From: Sphingopyxis terrae subsp. terrae NBRC 15098
Lineage (GTDB): Bacteria > Pseudomonadota > Alphaproteobacteria > Sphingomonadales > Sphingomonadaceae
Assembly: GCF_001610975.1 (NCBI RefSeq)
Contig: NZ_CP013342.1
Coordinates: forward strand, 3,171,001-3,235,000
Direction: 5' to 3'
DNA length: 64,000 nt
Every line of letters begins with the position of its first letter. Within the stretch, counting starts at the first letter, position 1. Below are positions 24,565 through 34,110 of the stretch, piece after piece. The position numbers were made by a program, and so were the translations under genes. Under the pieces are notes generated by a model. The model did not search any database. It was not told the DNA's origin and saw only the letters and a program-made list of their open reading frames with translations.

Positions 24565-25837
24565 TCAATCCTTGGCTTGGGTCGCTTCCGTCTCTCGCGA
24601 ATATATCGGATATTCGATCGCACCGGCCTTCTGCCGGGCAAGCTCCACCGGCGCCATATCGAACCCGTCGGGGATGGCGAACTGCTCCGGCGCATCGCAG
24701 ATTTGCGCAATGCCGAAACGCCGCTGCATGACGTCCTGAAATTCGGTGAGATTGCCGATCGGGGCATCGCAGCGCAGCCGGCCTCGCTGATAATCGGCCG
24801 CTGCGCCTGCGATGGCGAGCAGCGTGATTGCGCCGTCCGTATCGCCGGTCTTGTCGCGTAGCCACGCGAGTTCGGGCATCAGCAACCAACGCAGCGGATA
24901 GGCGGACGTCTCGCTTGCCAACGGCTCGAGCAAGCGCCGCGCCCCGGCATAATCGCGTCCGGCAACGGCAGCATAAGCGCGGGTGATCACCGCATCGGTC
25001 GCGGCGTCGCCAGTCCGCTCGGCGCGCCGGAAATATTCGGCGACAAGGACATAGCGGACGCAATCGGCGCACGCTGTCCTGTCCCAGTCGGGCATGGGGA
25101 CATCGGCCTGCGGATAAAAGAGAATGTCGGCGATCTTCGCGCTCGGCAATTCGCGCCGGCAATCGGTCGAAATCAGCCAGCTTCGCGCATCGCGCGTCAC
25201 CTCGATCGTCGACCCGGCATAGTCGAAGGGGCAGGGCGGAACCTCGCTTTTGCTGCGGTGCGCCGTCAGCCCCATCTGTTCGAGTTGCAGACAGGGATCG
25301 GCAAGCAGGCGATCGAGTTCCGCCGCCGCCGCCGGAAGCAGGCGGCCGCGCTGGACGCGGCGGCTCTTGTCGGGGGCGGGCTTGACCTGCTCGGTCATGA
25401 AACCATAGGCCGCATCGGGCTCTTCGAACAATTCGGGGGGCGGCGGGGGCGGTGGCACGGGCGGCAGCGTCCCATGATCGACGCGCAAGACTTGCCATGC
25501 CCCGGCCGCGTCGCGCCACAGGGTGCTGACGGTCGAAAAGCGGATATCCTGCGTGATGCTTGAACCGATCACGCCGCGCAGCATGATCGTTGCGCCGCCG
25601 CTACCCGGTTGCGTATCGGGATCGGGCGCCCCGGCCCATTCTTCAAAACCTTGCCCGATAGTCCGGCGTGGCCAGGCCGTCGGGCGTCAAGGCGGCAAGA
25701 TCATAGCCTTTGGCAGCGGCGGGGCACGCCTTGACGAGCGCCTTCACCTGCTTGCGCAGGCCGTCATCACGCGCCGCCGCCGGGGTGCTCGCCAAAATCA
25801 GCGACAGGACAGCCGCCGTTCCCATAGATACCCGCAT
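24565..25837 (-). pseudogene. Exported hypothetical protein, frameshifted
   Basis: The 5' part (ATG at 25837) encodes a signal peptide (MRVSMGTAAVLSLILASTPA) and about 45 more residues to ...TPDYRARF, then a stop at 25643. One base later in frame the sequence continues as EEWAGAPDPDTQPGSGGATI and then a 339-residue frame to 24565. Removing one A from the AAAA run at 25645-25648 (plus strand) restores a 423-residue protein reading TPDYRARFEEWAGAPDP. It has a Pro-rich segment (PPVPPPPPPPELFEEP), two Cys pairs (DTACADC-like region TACADCVRY) and an Ala-rich helical C-terminal half. I recognise no family. It is either a fresh lesion or a homopolymer sequencing error. Confidence 0.65.
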
Positions 25838-25895
25838 CGCGCCTGCCTCCCCAATGGTGCGCGCAGGCTATCGAATAATCGGGCGGTGCCAATCC

Positions 25896-26138
25896 CTATT
25901 GTGGGGCGCGCCAGCGCCCGGTTTCCATCCAGCACAGCAGTGGCCGCAGCGGCAGCACCCATACCCAGGCGATCCCCGCGACGAGATAGAAAATCGCCTG
26001 CACCAGCACCGGCCAGCCGCCGACCCACGGCGAGAGGCTGACGACGGCCGCCGCCCACGCCGTGATCAGCGCCAAGATCAGAAGGATGCCGGTCGGCTTA
26101 CGCCAGCTTGGCTGCGGATCGGCGGGGGGCTCGCTCAC
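25896..26138 (-). CDS. DUF2842 membrane protein
   Basis: 80 residues (MSEPPADPQPSWRKPTGILL) with two hydrophobic segments, about residues 15-37 and 42-64, and the ending PLLCWMETGRWR. Size, topology and the C-terminal W-M-E-T-G motif match DUF2842, a small inner-membrane family of alphaproteobacteria of unknown role. The ATG overlaps the formyl-THF cyclo-ligase stop by 4 bases (ATGA), so the two are translated together. Confidence 0.8.
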   Translation of the reverse strand: MSEPPADPQPSWRKPTGILLILALITAWAAAVVSLSPWVGGWPVLVQAIFYLVAGIAWVWVLPLRPLLCWMETGRWRAPQ

Positions 26139-26713
26139 AATCGGTCTCCGGTGATGATATATTCCTGCTCGGTCAGGACCGCATCGAGAAAAATATCGGT
26201 TTGTTCAATGGGAACAGTGTCAACTTCCTGCACCGACCAGCCGATTCCGATGCGCGGAACCGCCGGATTTTCAGCAAAGAACCGGTCATAATGCCCGCCT
26301 CCCTGGCCGAGACGGCCGCCGTGGCGGTCGAAACCGACGAGCGGGCAGAGGACGATGTCGGGATGCGCGATTTCGGCGCTATCGGGCGGCTGGGGCGATC
26401 CCCACGGACCCTTGCGAAGCGCATCGCCATCGTCCGATATCCGAAAGGTCATGGCGGCCGTGCGGTCTGCGTGATGCGGCAGCGCGATGCGCCGGCCATC
26501 CAGCAGCAGCAGCGGGCGGATATCGGGTTCGTCGCCCCACGGTGCATAGGCGCCGACGACAGGGCTGGCATCGAGCAGCTTGCGGAGCGTGTCGGGAACG
26601 GCGCGAAAGGCAGCGAGCCGCCCCATCGGGTCGAGATTGGCGACGAAATGGCGGCGGCGAAAACGCAATCGTTCGCGCAGCGCCTGTTTCTGCGAAGCGA
26701 GGTCGGGCGTCAT
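26135..26713 (-). CDS. fau: 5-formyltetrahydrofolate cyclo-ligase
   Basis: 192 residues, normal for the family. The enzyme converts 5-formyl-THF to 5,10-methenyl-THF with ATP. Marks are the N-terminal KQALRERLRFRRR, the middle YAPWGDEPDIRPLL, and the ATP/metal motif LVGFDRHGGRLGQGGGHYDR. The gene lies immediately downstream of 6S RNA and zapA on the same strand. The zapA-ssrS-fau order is widely conserved in Proteobacteria and supports both this call and the RNA call. Confidence 0.93.
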   Translation of the reverse strand: MTPDLASQKQALRERLRFRRRHFVANLDPMGRLAAFRAVPDTLRKLLDASPVVGAYAPWGDEPDIRPLLLLDGRRIALPHHADRTAAMTFRISDDGDALRKGPWGSPQPPDSAEIAHPDIVLCPLVGFDRHGGRLGQGGGHYDRFFAENPAVPRIGIGWSVQEVDTVPIEQTDIFLDAVLTEQEYIITGDRL

Positions 26714-26746
26714 GCGGGCCGGGCCTCCTTCAAAGCCTGTCGGGTT

Positions 26747-26906
26747 GGCGGGACCACCATGGGTCGGTTTCCGGAAGATCCTCTGACGCCAGTAACGTCA
26801 GGTGGGGGCCATGTACGTCGGACCAGGGTCCGGGCAGGGACAGCTCCCTTGGATGATGTATCGCCTCAGGGATTTTCGCAACGGCTCGTGCCGGGCAGTA
26901 CCCGCC
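26747..26906 (-). ncRNA. ssrS: 6S RNA
   Basis: The 224-base gap between zapA and the cyclo-ligase gene holds no ORF, as in other Proteobacteria where ssrS sits there. A strong promoter predicts a start near 26906. The terminal GGCGGG at the 5' end pairs with CCCGCC at 26752-26747, giving the closing stem of a long, mostly paired, GC-rich hairpin with a central bulge that mimics an open promoter. 6S RNA binds the housekeeping RNA polymerase holoenzyme in stationary phase. The boundaries are estimates from promoter and closing stem. Confidence 0.78.
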
Positions 26907-26912
26907 GATGCC

Positions 26913-26941
26913 TATTTAGGGACGCGGGGCCCCATCCTCAA
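26913..26941 (-). promoter_or_regulatory. Promoter of 6S RNA
   Basis: Minus strand -35 TTGAGG (26941-26936), 17-base spacer, -10 TAAATA (26918-26913). The -35 box overlaps the zapA stop codon (26938-26940), so the RNA has its own promoter at the end of the zapA gene. Confidence 0.65.
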
Positions 26942-27366
26942 GCGCTTTGCTCAACCTTTGCGGCGAGCGCTTCGATCCGGTCGGCGATCTGGAGCAGTGC
27001 GCGGTCGTGCGTTGTGCGCGGCGCGGCTGCTACAGCGGGCGGCGGCGCGGCCTTAAGTGCCTCGATTTCCCTGCGGGCCGCAGCGAGTTCGTCACGCGCC
27101 TGCGTTTCGCGGCTTTCCGCTAGCGCAACCGCGGCGCGCAGCGAATCGGATTGGGGCTCGGACCTGTCGACCTTGGCCTTTGCTTCCTGCGCCTCGTCGG
27201 CGAGCATGAGCGCCGCGAAGAGAAGCTGGCGTACCTCGGTGCTGCCGGGGATGGCGCGGACCTTTTCGTCGATCAGCCCGGCGAGCTTCTGAAGCTGCGG
27301 CTCCTCGCCGTCGGCGCAGGTCAGGTCATAGGTGCGCCCGGCGATGTTCAGTCGGACATCAGCCAC
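26938..27366 (-). CDS. zapA: Cell division protein ZapA
   Basis: 142 residues. ZapA bundles FtsZ filaments at the division site. The N-terminal domain has the family pattern ADVRLNIAGRTYDLTCADGEE followed by the helix LQKLAGLIDEKVRAIP. The C-terminal part is a long Ala/Glu/Arg coiled coil ending IADRIEALAAKVEQS. I chose the GTG at 27366 (GTG-GCT-GAT, giving MADVRLNIAG) because GGAGG lies six bases upstream. It overlaps the end of the small upstream gene by 8 bases. Confidence 0.88.
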   Translation of the reverse strand: MADVRLNIAGRTYDLTCADGEEPQLQKLAGLIDEKVRAIPGSTEVRQLLFAALMLADEAQEAKAKVDRSEPQSDSLRAAVALAESRETQARDELAAARREIEALKAAPPPAVAAAPRTTHDRALLQIADRIEALAAKVEQSA

Positions 27367-27559
27367 GATTCGCCTCCGCAATCAGTCGGTCCAGTTCGCC
27401 GATAACAGCGTTAACTTCGGCCTTCAGGGCCGATTGATCGCTTGTCGGTTGATCGGATGCGCCGCGTTCTGCGCGCTCGGCCAGGCTCTTTTCGATGCGG
27501 CTCAGCGCGCGCTCGATGCGGCCGATGGCGAGGCTGGATTCGTCGAGATCGAGTTCCAT
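27359..27559 (-). CDS. Small conserved-type protein upstream of zapA
   Basis: 66 residues (MELDLDESSLAIGRIERALS ...). It is almost entirely helical and charged with heptad-like spacing (IGRIERALSRIEKSL), so a short coiled coil is likely. The last codons overlap the zapA start by 8 bases, which suggests translational coupling. It may be a partner or regulator of ZapA, but this is inference from position. The longer frame reaching 28480 runs antisense through transketolase and is not real. Confidence 0.7.
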   Translation of the reverse strand: MELDLDESSLAIGRIERALSRIEKSLAERAERGASDQPTSDQSALKAEVNAVIGELDRLIAEANRG

Positions 27560-27706
27560 GCCACAGGGGTAGCAGCGCCGGGGGAGGGGTGCAATCGCCT
27601 GTCGGCGCCGAAATGCGCGCGAATTCTTGCCGCGGGCGGTTGACTCTCGGCGGCGCCGCCGCAAAGGGCAGTCGCGCACGCCAGCCCAGACATAAGCGGG
27701 GAAAAG

Positions 27707-29674
27707 ATGACACTGCCCGAACGCCAGCTCGCCAACGCGATCCGCGCGCTTGCGATGGACGCCGTACAGGCCGCGAACAGCGGTCACCCCGGGATGCCGA
27801 TGGGCATGGCCGACGTCGCGACCGTCCTCTATTCGGATTATCTGAAGTTCGATCCGAGCGAACCCAAATGGGCCGATCGCGACCGATTCGTCCTGTCGGC
27901 GGGCCATGGCTCGATGCTCGCTTATGCGACGCTCCATCTCGCGGGCTATGCGCATCCGACGATGGAGGAAATCCGCAATTTTCGCCAGCTGAACAGTCCT
28001 TGCGCCGGGCATCCCGAAAATTTCGAGCTTGCCGGGGTTGAAACGACGACGGGGCCGCTGGGGCAGGGGCTTGCGACTGCGGTCGGCATGGCGATCGCCG
28101 AGCGCCATCTCAATGCCATTTACGGCGACGACCTCGTCGACCATCGCACCTGGGTCATCGCCGGCGACGGCTGCCTGATGGAAGGCATCAATCACGAAGC
28201 GATCGGCGTGGCCGGCCATCTGGGCCTTGGCCGCCTGATCGTGCTGTGGGACGACAACAAGATCACGATCGACGGGTCGACCGACCTTTCGACCAGCGAG
28301 GACGTGAAAGCGCGTTATGCGGCGACCGGTTGGCATGTCGACAGCTGCGACGGCCATGATGCTGCCGATATTCGCCGCGCGATCGACGCGGCGCTGGCGG
28401 ACGGTCGCCCGTCGCTGATTGCGTGCAAGACGCTGATCGGCTTCGGCGCGCCGAACAAGCAGGGCACGTCGGCGACGCATGGCTCGCCGCTCGGCGCCGA
28501 CGAGGTGGCGGCGGCGCGCGCCAATATGGGCTGGACCGCCGAACCGTTCGTCATTCCCGCCGACATTGCCGACGCATGGCGCGGCTTTGGCCAGCGCGGC
28601 CAGTCACTTCATGCTGCGTGGAATTATCGCCTTGCAAGTAGCGATAAGAAAACGGATTTTGAGGATCGCCTGAGCGGCAAGGTCGCGCCGGGTGATGCTT
28701 TCAAGGCCTATCTCGACGGGCTGGTTGCCGAACCGCCGAAGGTCGCGACGCGCAAGGCGTCGGAAAATGTGCTGACCGCGCTCACCGCCGACATCGCCTC
28801 GCTTGTTGGTGGCAGCGCCGACCTTACCGGCTCGAACAATACCAAGACATCGTCGACCAAGCCGCTGAACCGGAACGATTATTCGGGTCGCTACATCTAT
28901 TATGGCATCCGCGAATTCGGCATGTCGGCGGCGATGAACGGGATGGCGCTGCACGGCGGCGTGATCCCCTATGGCGGCACTTTCCTGGTCTTTTCGGACT
29001 ATTGCCGCGGCGCGATCCGGCTGTCGGCGCTCCAGCGTCAGCGCGTCGTTTACGTGATGACGCACGACAGCATCGGGCTCGGCGAGGATGGACCGACGCA
29101 CCAGCCGATCGAGCATCTGCAGTCGCTGCGCGCCATGCCCAATCTGCTCGTGATGCGCCCCGCCGACGCGGTTGAGACGGCCGAATGCTGGGCGATCGCG
29201 ATCGCGCAGGACAGCCGTCCGACGCTCCTCGCACTCACGCGCCAGAATCTGCCGCCGCTGCGTCATGACGTCACGGAAAATCTTTGCTTGAAAGGCGGTT
29301 ATCGCCTTCGCAGCGCCGCCGCGGCGCGCAAGGTCGTGCTGGTCGCGACGGGCTCCGAAGTGTCGCTGGCGCTCGATGTCGCCGAAAAGCTCGAAGCGGC
29401 GGGGCAGGGTGCCGATGTCGTTTCGATGGTGTCGACCGAATTGTTCGACGAACAGGATGCGGCCTATCAGGCCGACCTGCTGCCCGACGATGCCCTGATC
29501 GTCTCGATCGAGGCCGGGACGACCTTCGGCTGGGAACGCTACACCGGCCGCCATGGCCTGCGCTTCGGCATCGACAGCTTCGGCGCGTCGGCGCCGATCG
29601 ATGATCTCTACCGGCATTTCGGCCTGACGGTCGACGCCATCACCCCCAAGATTCTGGCGCGGCTCGGCGCATAA
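27707..29674 (+). CDS. tkt: Transketolase
   Basis: 655 residues. It moves two-carbon units between pentose-phosphate and glycolytic sugars with thiamine diphosphate. Marks are [14 protein letters not shown] at the N-terminus, the TPP motif [13 protein letters not shown]...[10 protein letters not shown], and in the second domain [21 protein letters not shown], which is specific to transketolase. The C-terminal regulatory domain starts near [23 protein letters not shown] precedes the ATG. It opens a run of central-carbon genes (gap, pgk, fba). Confidence 0.96.
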   Translation: MTLPERQLANAIRALAMDAVQAANSGHPGMPMGMADVATVLYSDYLKFDPSEPKWADRDRFVLSAGHGSMLAYATLHLAGYAHPTMEEIRNFRQLNSPCAGHPENFELAGVETTTGPLGQGLATAVGMAIAERHLNAIYGDDLVDHRTWVIAGDGCLMEGINHEAIGVAGHLGLGRLIVLWDDNKITIDGSTDLSTSEDVKARYAATGWHVDSCDGHDAADIRRAIDAALADGRPSLIACKTLIGFGAPNKQGTSATHGSPLGADEVAAARANMGWTAEPFVIPADIADAWRGFGQRGQSLHAAWNYRLASSDKKTDFEDRLSGKVAPGDAFKAYLDGLVAEPPKVATRKASENVLTALTADIASLVGGSADLTGSNNTKTSSTKPLNRNDYSGRYIYYGIREFGMSAAMNGMALHGGVIPYGGTFLVFSDYCRGAIRLSALQRQRVVYVMTHDSIGLGEDGPTHQPIEHLQSLRAMPNLLVMRPADAVETAECWAIAIAQDSRPTLLALTRQNLPPLRHDVTENLCLKGGYRLRSAAAARKVVLVATGSEVSLALDVAEKLEAAGQGADVVSMVSTELFDEQDAAYQADLLPDDALIVSIEAGTTFGWERYTGRHGLRFGIDSFGASAPIDDLYRHFGLTVDAITPKILARLGA

Positions 29675-29711
29675 GACCGGCCGCCACCTTCCGCAGAAAG
29701 GACTAACCGAC

Positions 29712-30719
29712 ATGGCAGTGAAAGTCGCAATCAACGGTTTCGGACGCATCGGCCGCAATGTGGCGCGCGCCCTTCTCGAGCGCACCGATCACGACCTTGA
29801 ACTGGTGTCGATCAACGATCTGGGCGATGCCAAGGCCAATGCCCGCCTGCTTCGCCATGACTCGGTTCATGGCGCCTTCAACGGCACCGTCGAAGTCGAT
29901 GGCAACGACCTGATCATCAACGGCAAGCGCATCCAGGTCACCGCCGAGCGCGATCCCGCCGCCCTGCCGCACGCCGCCAACGGCGTGGACATCGTGATGG
30001 AATGCACCGGCTTCTTCACCAACAAGGCCGGCGGCCAGAAGCATCTCGACGCCGGCGCGAAGCGCGTACTCATTTCGGCGCCCGCCAAGGAAGTCGACCT
30101 GACCGTCGTTTACGGCGTCAATGACAGCCAGATCACCGCCGATCACCGGATCATCTCGAACGCGTCCTGCACCACCAACTGCCTCGCGCCCTTTGCCAAG
30201 GTGCTGCACGAAGCGATCGGTATCGAACGCGGCCTGATGACGACGATCCATGCCTATACCAACGACCAGAAAATCCTCGATCAGATCCACGACGATCCGC
30301 GCCGCGCCCGCGCCGCCGCAATGTCGATGATCCCGACCTCGACCGGTGCGGCGGTCGCCGTCGGCCTCGTCCTGCCCGAATTGAAGGGCAAGCTCGACGG
30401 GTCATCGATCCGCGTTCCGACGCCGAATGTGTCGGTGGTCGACCTCACTTTCACCCCGTCGCGCGAAACGACCAAGGAAGAAGTGAACGCGGTGCTCAAG
30501 GCCGCGGCCGAAGGCGCGCTGAAGGGCGTCCTTGGTTATACCGAGGAACCGCTGGTTTCGATCGACTTCAACCATAACGCCGCCAGCTCGACCATCGACA
30601 GCCTTGAAACCGCGGTTATCGACGGCAAGCTGGTGCGAGTGCTGAGCTGGTACGACAATGAATGGGGCTTCTCCAACCGCATGATCGACACGGCGGGCGT
30701 GATCGCGAAGTTCCTTTAA
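29712..30719 (+). CDS. gap: Glyceraldehyde-3-phosphate dehydrogenase
   Basis: 335 residues. NAD-binding [15 protein letters not shown] at the start, the catalytic cysteine in [12 protein letters not shown] (about Cys155), and the C-terminal [13 protein letters not shown]. The enzyme oxidises glyceraldehyde 3-phosphate to 1,3-bisphosphoglycerate. The start is preceded by AAGGA. It lies 37 bases after tkt and a palindromic repeat separates it from pgk. Confidence 0.97.
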   Translation: MAVKVAINGFGRIGRNVARALLERTDHDLELVSINDLGDAKANARLLRHDSVHGAFNGTVEVDGNDLIINGKRIQVTAERDPAALPHAANGVDIVMECTGFFTNKAGGQKHLDAGAKRVLISAPAKEVDLTVVYGVNDSQITADHRIISNASCTTNCLAPFAKVLHEAIGIERGLMTTIHAYTNDQKILDQIHDDPRRARAAAMSMIPTSTGAAVAVGLVLPELKGKLDGSSIRVPTPNVSVVDLTFTPSRETTKEEVNAVLKAAAEGALKGVLGYTEEPLVSIDFNHNAASSTIDSLETAVIDGKLVRVLSWYDNEWGFSNRMIDTAGVIAKFL

Positions 30720-30731
30720 CAATATCCTTGT

Positions 30732-30833
30732 GCCCCCGCGAAGGCGGGGGCCCATCTCCGACCGCATCGGAATGAAACCGGCGGTGATCAGGGGATAAGA
30801 GCGCAGGAGATGGACCCCCGCCTTCGCGGGGGA
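30732..30833. repeat. Large inverted repeat of the CCCCGCGAAGGCGGGG type
   Basis: Two 28-base arms (30732-30759 and 30806-30833) match at 26 of 28 positions in inverted orientation, with a 46-base loop; each arm is itself a hairpin (CCCCCGCGAAGGCGGGGG). It fills the gap-pgk intergenic space. I recognise this core as a repeat scattered through sphingomonad genomes. In the transcript it would give a very stable stem. Confidence 0.85.
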
Positions 30834-30856
30834 ACACTCCGGGATCGGAGTGAAAG

Positions 30857-32053
30857 ATGGCAGATTTCAAGACGCTCGACGACATCGGTGACGTCACCGG
30901 CAAGAAGGTGCTGGTGCGCGTCGATCTCAACGTGCCGATGTCCGATGGCGCCGTGGCCGATGACACGCGAATTCGCGCAGCGATGCCGACGATCCGCGAA
31001 CTGTCGGACAAGGGTGCCATCGTTCTGCTGCTCGCCCATTTCGGCCGTCCGAAAGGGGCGAAGAACCCGACGCAGTCGCTCAGCCTCGTCATCGACGGCG
31101 TCGCCGACGTCCTCGGCCATTCGGTGATGTTCATTCCCGATTGCACCGGCGAAGGCGCCAAGGCGGGCGTTGCCGTCCTCGCGCCCGGCGACGTCGCCGT
31201 GCTCGAAAATGCGCGCTTTCATGCGGGTGAGGAAAAGAACGACCCCGCGTTCGCCGATGCGCTTGCCGAAATCGGCGACATCTATGTCAACGATGCCTTT
31301 TCGGCGGCGCACCGCGCGCATGGCTCGACCGAGGGCATTGCCCATCGGCTGCCCGCCTATGCCGGCCGCGCGATGGAGGCCGAGCTCAAGGCGCTCGACG
31401 CGGCGCTCGGCAACCCCGCGCATCCGGTTGCGGCGGTTGTCGGCGGCGCGAAAGTGTCGAGCAAGATCGACGTGCTGCGCAACCTTGTCGGCAAGGTCGA
31501 TCATCTGATCATCGGCGGCGGGATGGCGAACACTTTCCTCGCGGCGCGCGGCGTCGATGTCGGCAAGTCGCTGTGCGAGCACGACCTCGTCGATACCGCC
31601 AACGCGATTTTCGACGCGGCGGATGCCGCAGGCTGCACCGTCCATCTGCCCTATGACGTGGTCGTCGCGAAAGAATTCGCCGCGAACCCGCCGACGCGCA
31701 CCGTGAACATCCACGAAGTTGCGGCGGACGAGATGATCCTCGATGTCGGGCCTGCGGCGGTCGAGGCGCTCGGTGACGTGCTGAAAAGCTGCCGCACGTT
31801 GGTGTGGAACGGTCCGCTCGGCGCTTTCGAGATTGCGCCGTTCGACGCCGCAACCGTCGCGCTCGCCCGGACGGCGGCGGCGTTGACGCGCGAAGGGTCG
31901 CTGATTTCGGTTGCCGGCGGCGGCGATACCGTCGCCGCGCTCAACCATGCCGGCGTTGCGGACGAGTTCACCTTTGTTTCGACCGCAGGCGGCGCCTTCC
32001 TCGAATGGATGGAAGGAAAGCCTTTGCCGGGGGTAGACGCGCTTAAGGCCTGA
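30857..32053 (+). CDS. pgk: Phosphoglycerate kinase
   Basis: 398 residues, typical size. Marks are [30 protein letters not shown]-type segment [40 protein letters not shown] and the C-terminal nucleotide-binding [11 protein letters not shown]. It transfers phosphate from 1,3-bisphosphoglycerate to ADP. GGAG lies six bases before the ATG. Same strand as gap and the aldolase gene. Confidence 0.97.
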   Translation: MADFKTLDDIGDVTGKKVLVRVDLNVPMSDGAVADDTRIRAAMPTIRELSDKGAIVLLLAHFGRPKGAKNPTQSLSLVIDGVADVLGHSVMFIPDCTGEGAKAGVAVLAPGDVAVLENARFHAGEEKNDPAFADALAEIGDIYVNDAFSAAHRAHGSTEGIAHRLPAYAGRAMEAELKALDAALGNPAHPVAAVVGGAKVSSKIDVLRNLVGKVDHLIIGGGMANTFLAARGVDVGKSLCEHDLVDTANAIFDAADAAGCTVHLPYDVVVAKEFAANPPTRTVNIHEVAADEMILDVGPAAVEALGDVLKSCRTLVWNGPLGAFEIAPFDAATVALARTAAALTREGSLISVAGGGDTVAALNHAGVADEFTFVSTAGGAFLEWMEGKPLPGVDALKA

Positions 32054-32130
32054 GTTCCCATCGCATTGCGTCCCAAGCAACGGGCCGCTATGCGCGCCGC
32101 ACCATACGTATGCAAATCCACGGAGACGTT

Positions 32131-33021
32131 ATGACGACCGCCAATGCCGAGATGCTGGATAAGATCAAATCGGGCCAGGGCTTTATCGCCGCGCTCGACC
32201 AGAGTGGCGGTTCGACGCCCAAGGCGCTCAAGGGCTATGGCATCGAAGAAGACGAATATTCGGGCGACGAGGAAATGTTCGCGCTGATCCATGCAATGCG
32301 CAGCCGGATCGTGACCGCACCCTGCTTCAACGGCGATAAGGTGATCGGCGCGATCCTGTTCGAACGCACCATGGACGGCGAAGCCGATGGCAAGCCGATC
32401 CCGGCTCTGCTGTGGGAGCGCGGCGTGGTCCCGTTCCTCAAGGTCGACAAAGGCCTCGAAGCCGAAGCTGACGGCGTTCAGTTGATGAAGCCCAACGCCG
32501 ATCTCGACGCGCTGTGCGAGCGGGCGGTTGCGAAGGGCGTGTTCGGGACCAAGATGCGCAGCGTCGTCAACCTCGCCAACCCGGTGGGCGTCAAGGCAAT
32601 CGTCGCGCAGCAATTTGCCGAAGCCGCGCGCATCGCCGCGCACGGCCTGATGCCGATCATCGAACCCGAAGTGAATATCAAGAGCCCCGAGCGCGATGCG
32701 GCGGACCGACTGTTGCTAGCGGAAACGCTCGCGGCGCTCGACGCATGGACCGGCGCGCCGGTCATGCTCAAGCTGTCGCTGCCCACCGAAGCAGGCCTGT
32801 TCCAGCCGCTCGTCGATCATCCCAAGGTGCTGCGCGTCGTCGCGCTGTCGGGCGGCTTCGCGCGCCCCGAAGCGTGTATCGAACTGGCCAAGAATCCCGG
32901 TATCATCGCCAGCTTCAGCCGCGCGCTCCTGGAAGATTTGCGCGCGTCGATGAGCGACGCGGAATTCAACGGCTCGCTCGGCGGCGCGATCGACGAAATT
33001 CACGCCGCATCGGTCGCCTGA
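32131..33021 (+). CDS. Class I fructose-bisphosphate aldolase
   Basis: 296 residues from the ATG at 32131 (MTTANAEMLDKIKSGQGF), which has GGAG five bases upstream; an ATG at 32110 is less well placed. The N-terminal ALDQSGGSTPKALKGYG and the internal KVDKGLEAEADGVQLMK mark the bacterial class I, Schiff-base aldolase group (the lysine in PVMLKLSLP is the likely Schiff-base residue). It splits fructose 1,6-bisphosphate without metal. The stop overlaps the next ATG (TGATG). Confidence 0.9.
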   Translation: MTTANAEMLDKIKSGQGFIAALDQSGGSTPKALKGYGIEEDEYSGDEEMFALIHAMRSRIVTAPCFNGDKVIGAILFERTMDGEADGKPIPALLWERGVVPFLKVDKGLEAEADGVQLMKPNADLDALCERAVAKGVFGTKMRSVVNLANPVGVKAIVAQQFAEAARIAAHGLMPIIEPEVNIKSPERDAADRLLLAETLAALDAWTGAPVMLKLSLPTEAGLFQPLVDHPKVLRVVALSGGFARPEACIELAKNPGIIASFSRALLEDLRASMSDAEFNGSLGGAIDEIHAASVA

Positions 33022-33677
33022 TGACCGATAGCTGGGACCGCGTCGACACCTATATCGGCGAGAAGCTGATTGGCGACGACGCGATCCTGGCGGCCGCACT
33101 CGCCCACAATGCCGAAAACGGCTTGCCACCGATCGACGTCTCGGCGGCGCAGGGCAAGATGCTCTATCTGCTCGCACAAATGGCGGGCGCGCGGCGCATC
33201 CTCGAAATCGGGACGCTCGGCGGCTATTCGACGATCTGGCTCGCGCGGGCGCTACCGGACGATGGCGCGCTGGTGACGCTGGAAGTCGACCACATGCATG
33301 CCCGCGTCGCGCAGGCGAATCTCGATCGCGCCGGCCTCTCTGATCGGGCCGAGATCCGGGTCGGCCCGGCGATGGACAGCCTTGCCGCGATGACCGACGT
33401 CGCGCCTTTCGACATGGTCTTCATCGACGCCGACAAGCAGAGGAATGTCGATTATGTCGCCGAAGCGATCCGCCTCGGCCGCAGCGGCACGACGATCATC
33501 GTCGACAATGTCGTGCGCGAAGGCGGCGTCCTCGATCCCGCCAGCCACGATCCCGGCATCTTGGGCGCACGCGCGCTGTTCGATTTTCTGCAATCCGACC
33601 CGCGCATCGACGCCACCGCCGTGCAGACGGTCGGCGCGAAGGGATGGGACGGCTTCGTGTTGGCGCGGGTCGCCTAA
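33021..33677 (+). CDS. O-methyltransferase (class I SAM-dependent, CCoAMT-like)
   Basis: 218 residues (MTDSWDRVDTYIGEKLIGDD). SAM-binding motif I is ILEIGTLGGYSTIWLA, then LVTLEVD (motif II), FDMVFIDADKQRN and TIIVDNVVREGGV, the metal-binding Asp/Asn set of the caffeoyl-CoA/catechol O-methyltransferase family. The acceptor is unknown. The ATG overlaps the aldolase stop by one base (TGATG), so it is translated with the aldolase. The stop overlaps the stop of the convergent lipoprotein gene. Confidence 0.9.
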   Translation: MTDSWDRVDTYIGEKLIGDDAILAAALAHNAENGLPPIDVSAAQGKMLYLLAQMAGARRILEIGTLGGYSTIWLARALPDDGALVTLEVDHMHARVAQANLDRAGLSDRAEIRVGPAMDSLAAMTDVAPFDMVFIDADKQRNVDYVAEAIRLGRSGTTIIVDNVVREGGVLDPASHDPGILGARALFDFLQSDPRIDATAVQTVGAKGWDGFVLARVA

Positions 33678-34084
33678 AGACCGCCCATGAATCGGAAGGC
33701 GAAGCGGTAATCGCCGGCCTTGATAGGTCGGTCGGGGCGCTTGTCGGGATGCATCGATTCGAGCGTGATCGTGCCGTCGGCCAGCGGTGTCGGTTCGCCT
33801 AGCACCGCTTCGAAAGGCTGTGCCTCGCCATTGGGACGAAGCCAGAGCATCTTCACGCGGACGCGGCCTGCCCACACACAGGCGACTCCGACGGGGCAAC
33901 GACTGTCCTCGATCACCGCGACCGGCTGGATCAACGGGCCGTCGGCATAGGCGCGCTGGCCGATGGCGACATTGGCGGCGTCGCGCAATGCGGTAACGTC
34001 GCGAGTCGCTGCACAGGCCGAAACGGTCGCAGCAGTGACGAGGGACAGGGTGGTGGCGCGAAACATCTTCTGCATTTGCGGCAT
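33674..34084 (-). CDS. Putative lipoprotein
   Basis: 136 residues (MPQMQKMFRATTLSLVTAAT). A hydrophobic segment ends in a lipobox-like VSAC, so Cys24 is probably lipidated. The mature part has one conserved-looking pair of Cys (CPVGVACVWAGRVRV) and a strand-rich C-terminal half with ITLESMHPDKRPDRPIKAGD. It is a hypothetical envelope protein; I recognise no characterised family. Other ATGs at codons 4 and 7 are possible starts. It is divergent from thiE and its stop overlaps that of the methyltransferase gene. Confidence 0.65.
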   Translation of the reverse strand: MPQMQKMFRATTLSLVTAATVSACAATRDVTALRDAANVAIGQRAYADGPLIQPVAVIEDSRCPVGVACVWAGRVRVKMLWLRPNGEAQPFEAVLGEPTPLADGTITLESMHPDKRPDRPIKAGDYRFAFRFMGGL

Positions 34085-34110
34085 GCTGGCGGCGTAGCTA
34101 TGAACCCGCC

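Noticed and set aside
27560..28480. Extension of the small gene upstream of zapA to 28480
   Set aside because: Most of that frame is antisense to transketolase; only the last 66 codons carry a coherent coiled-coil protein.
34085..34110. TPP riboswitch before thiE
   Set aside because: Only 26 bases separate thiE from the divergent gene and no thi-box pattern is present.
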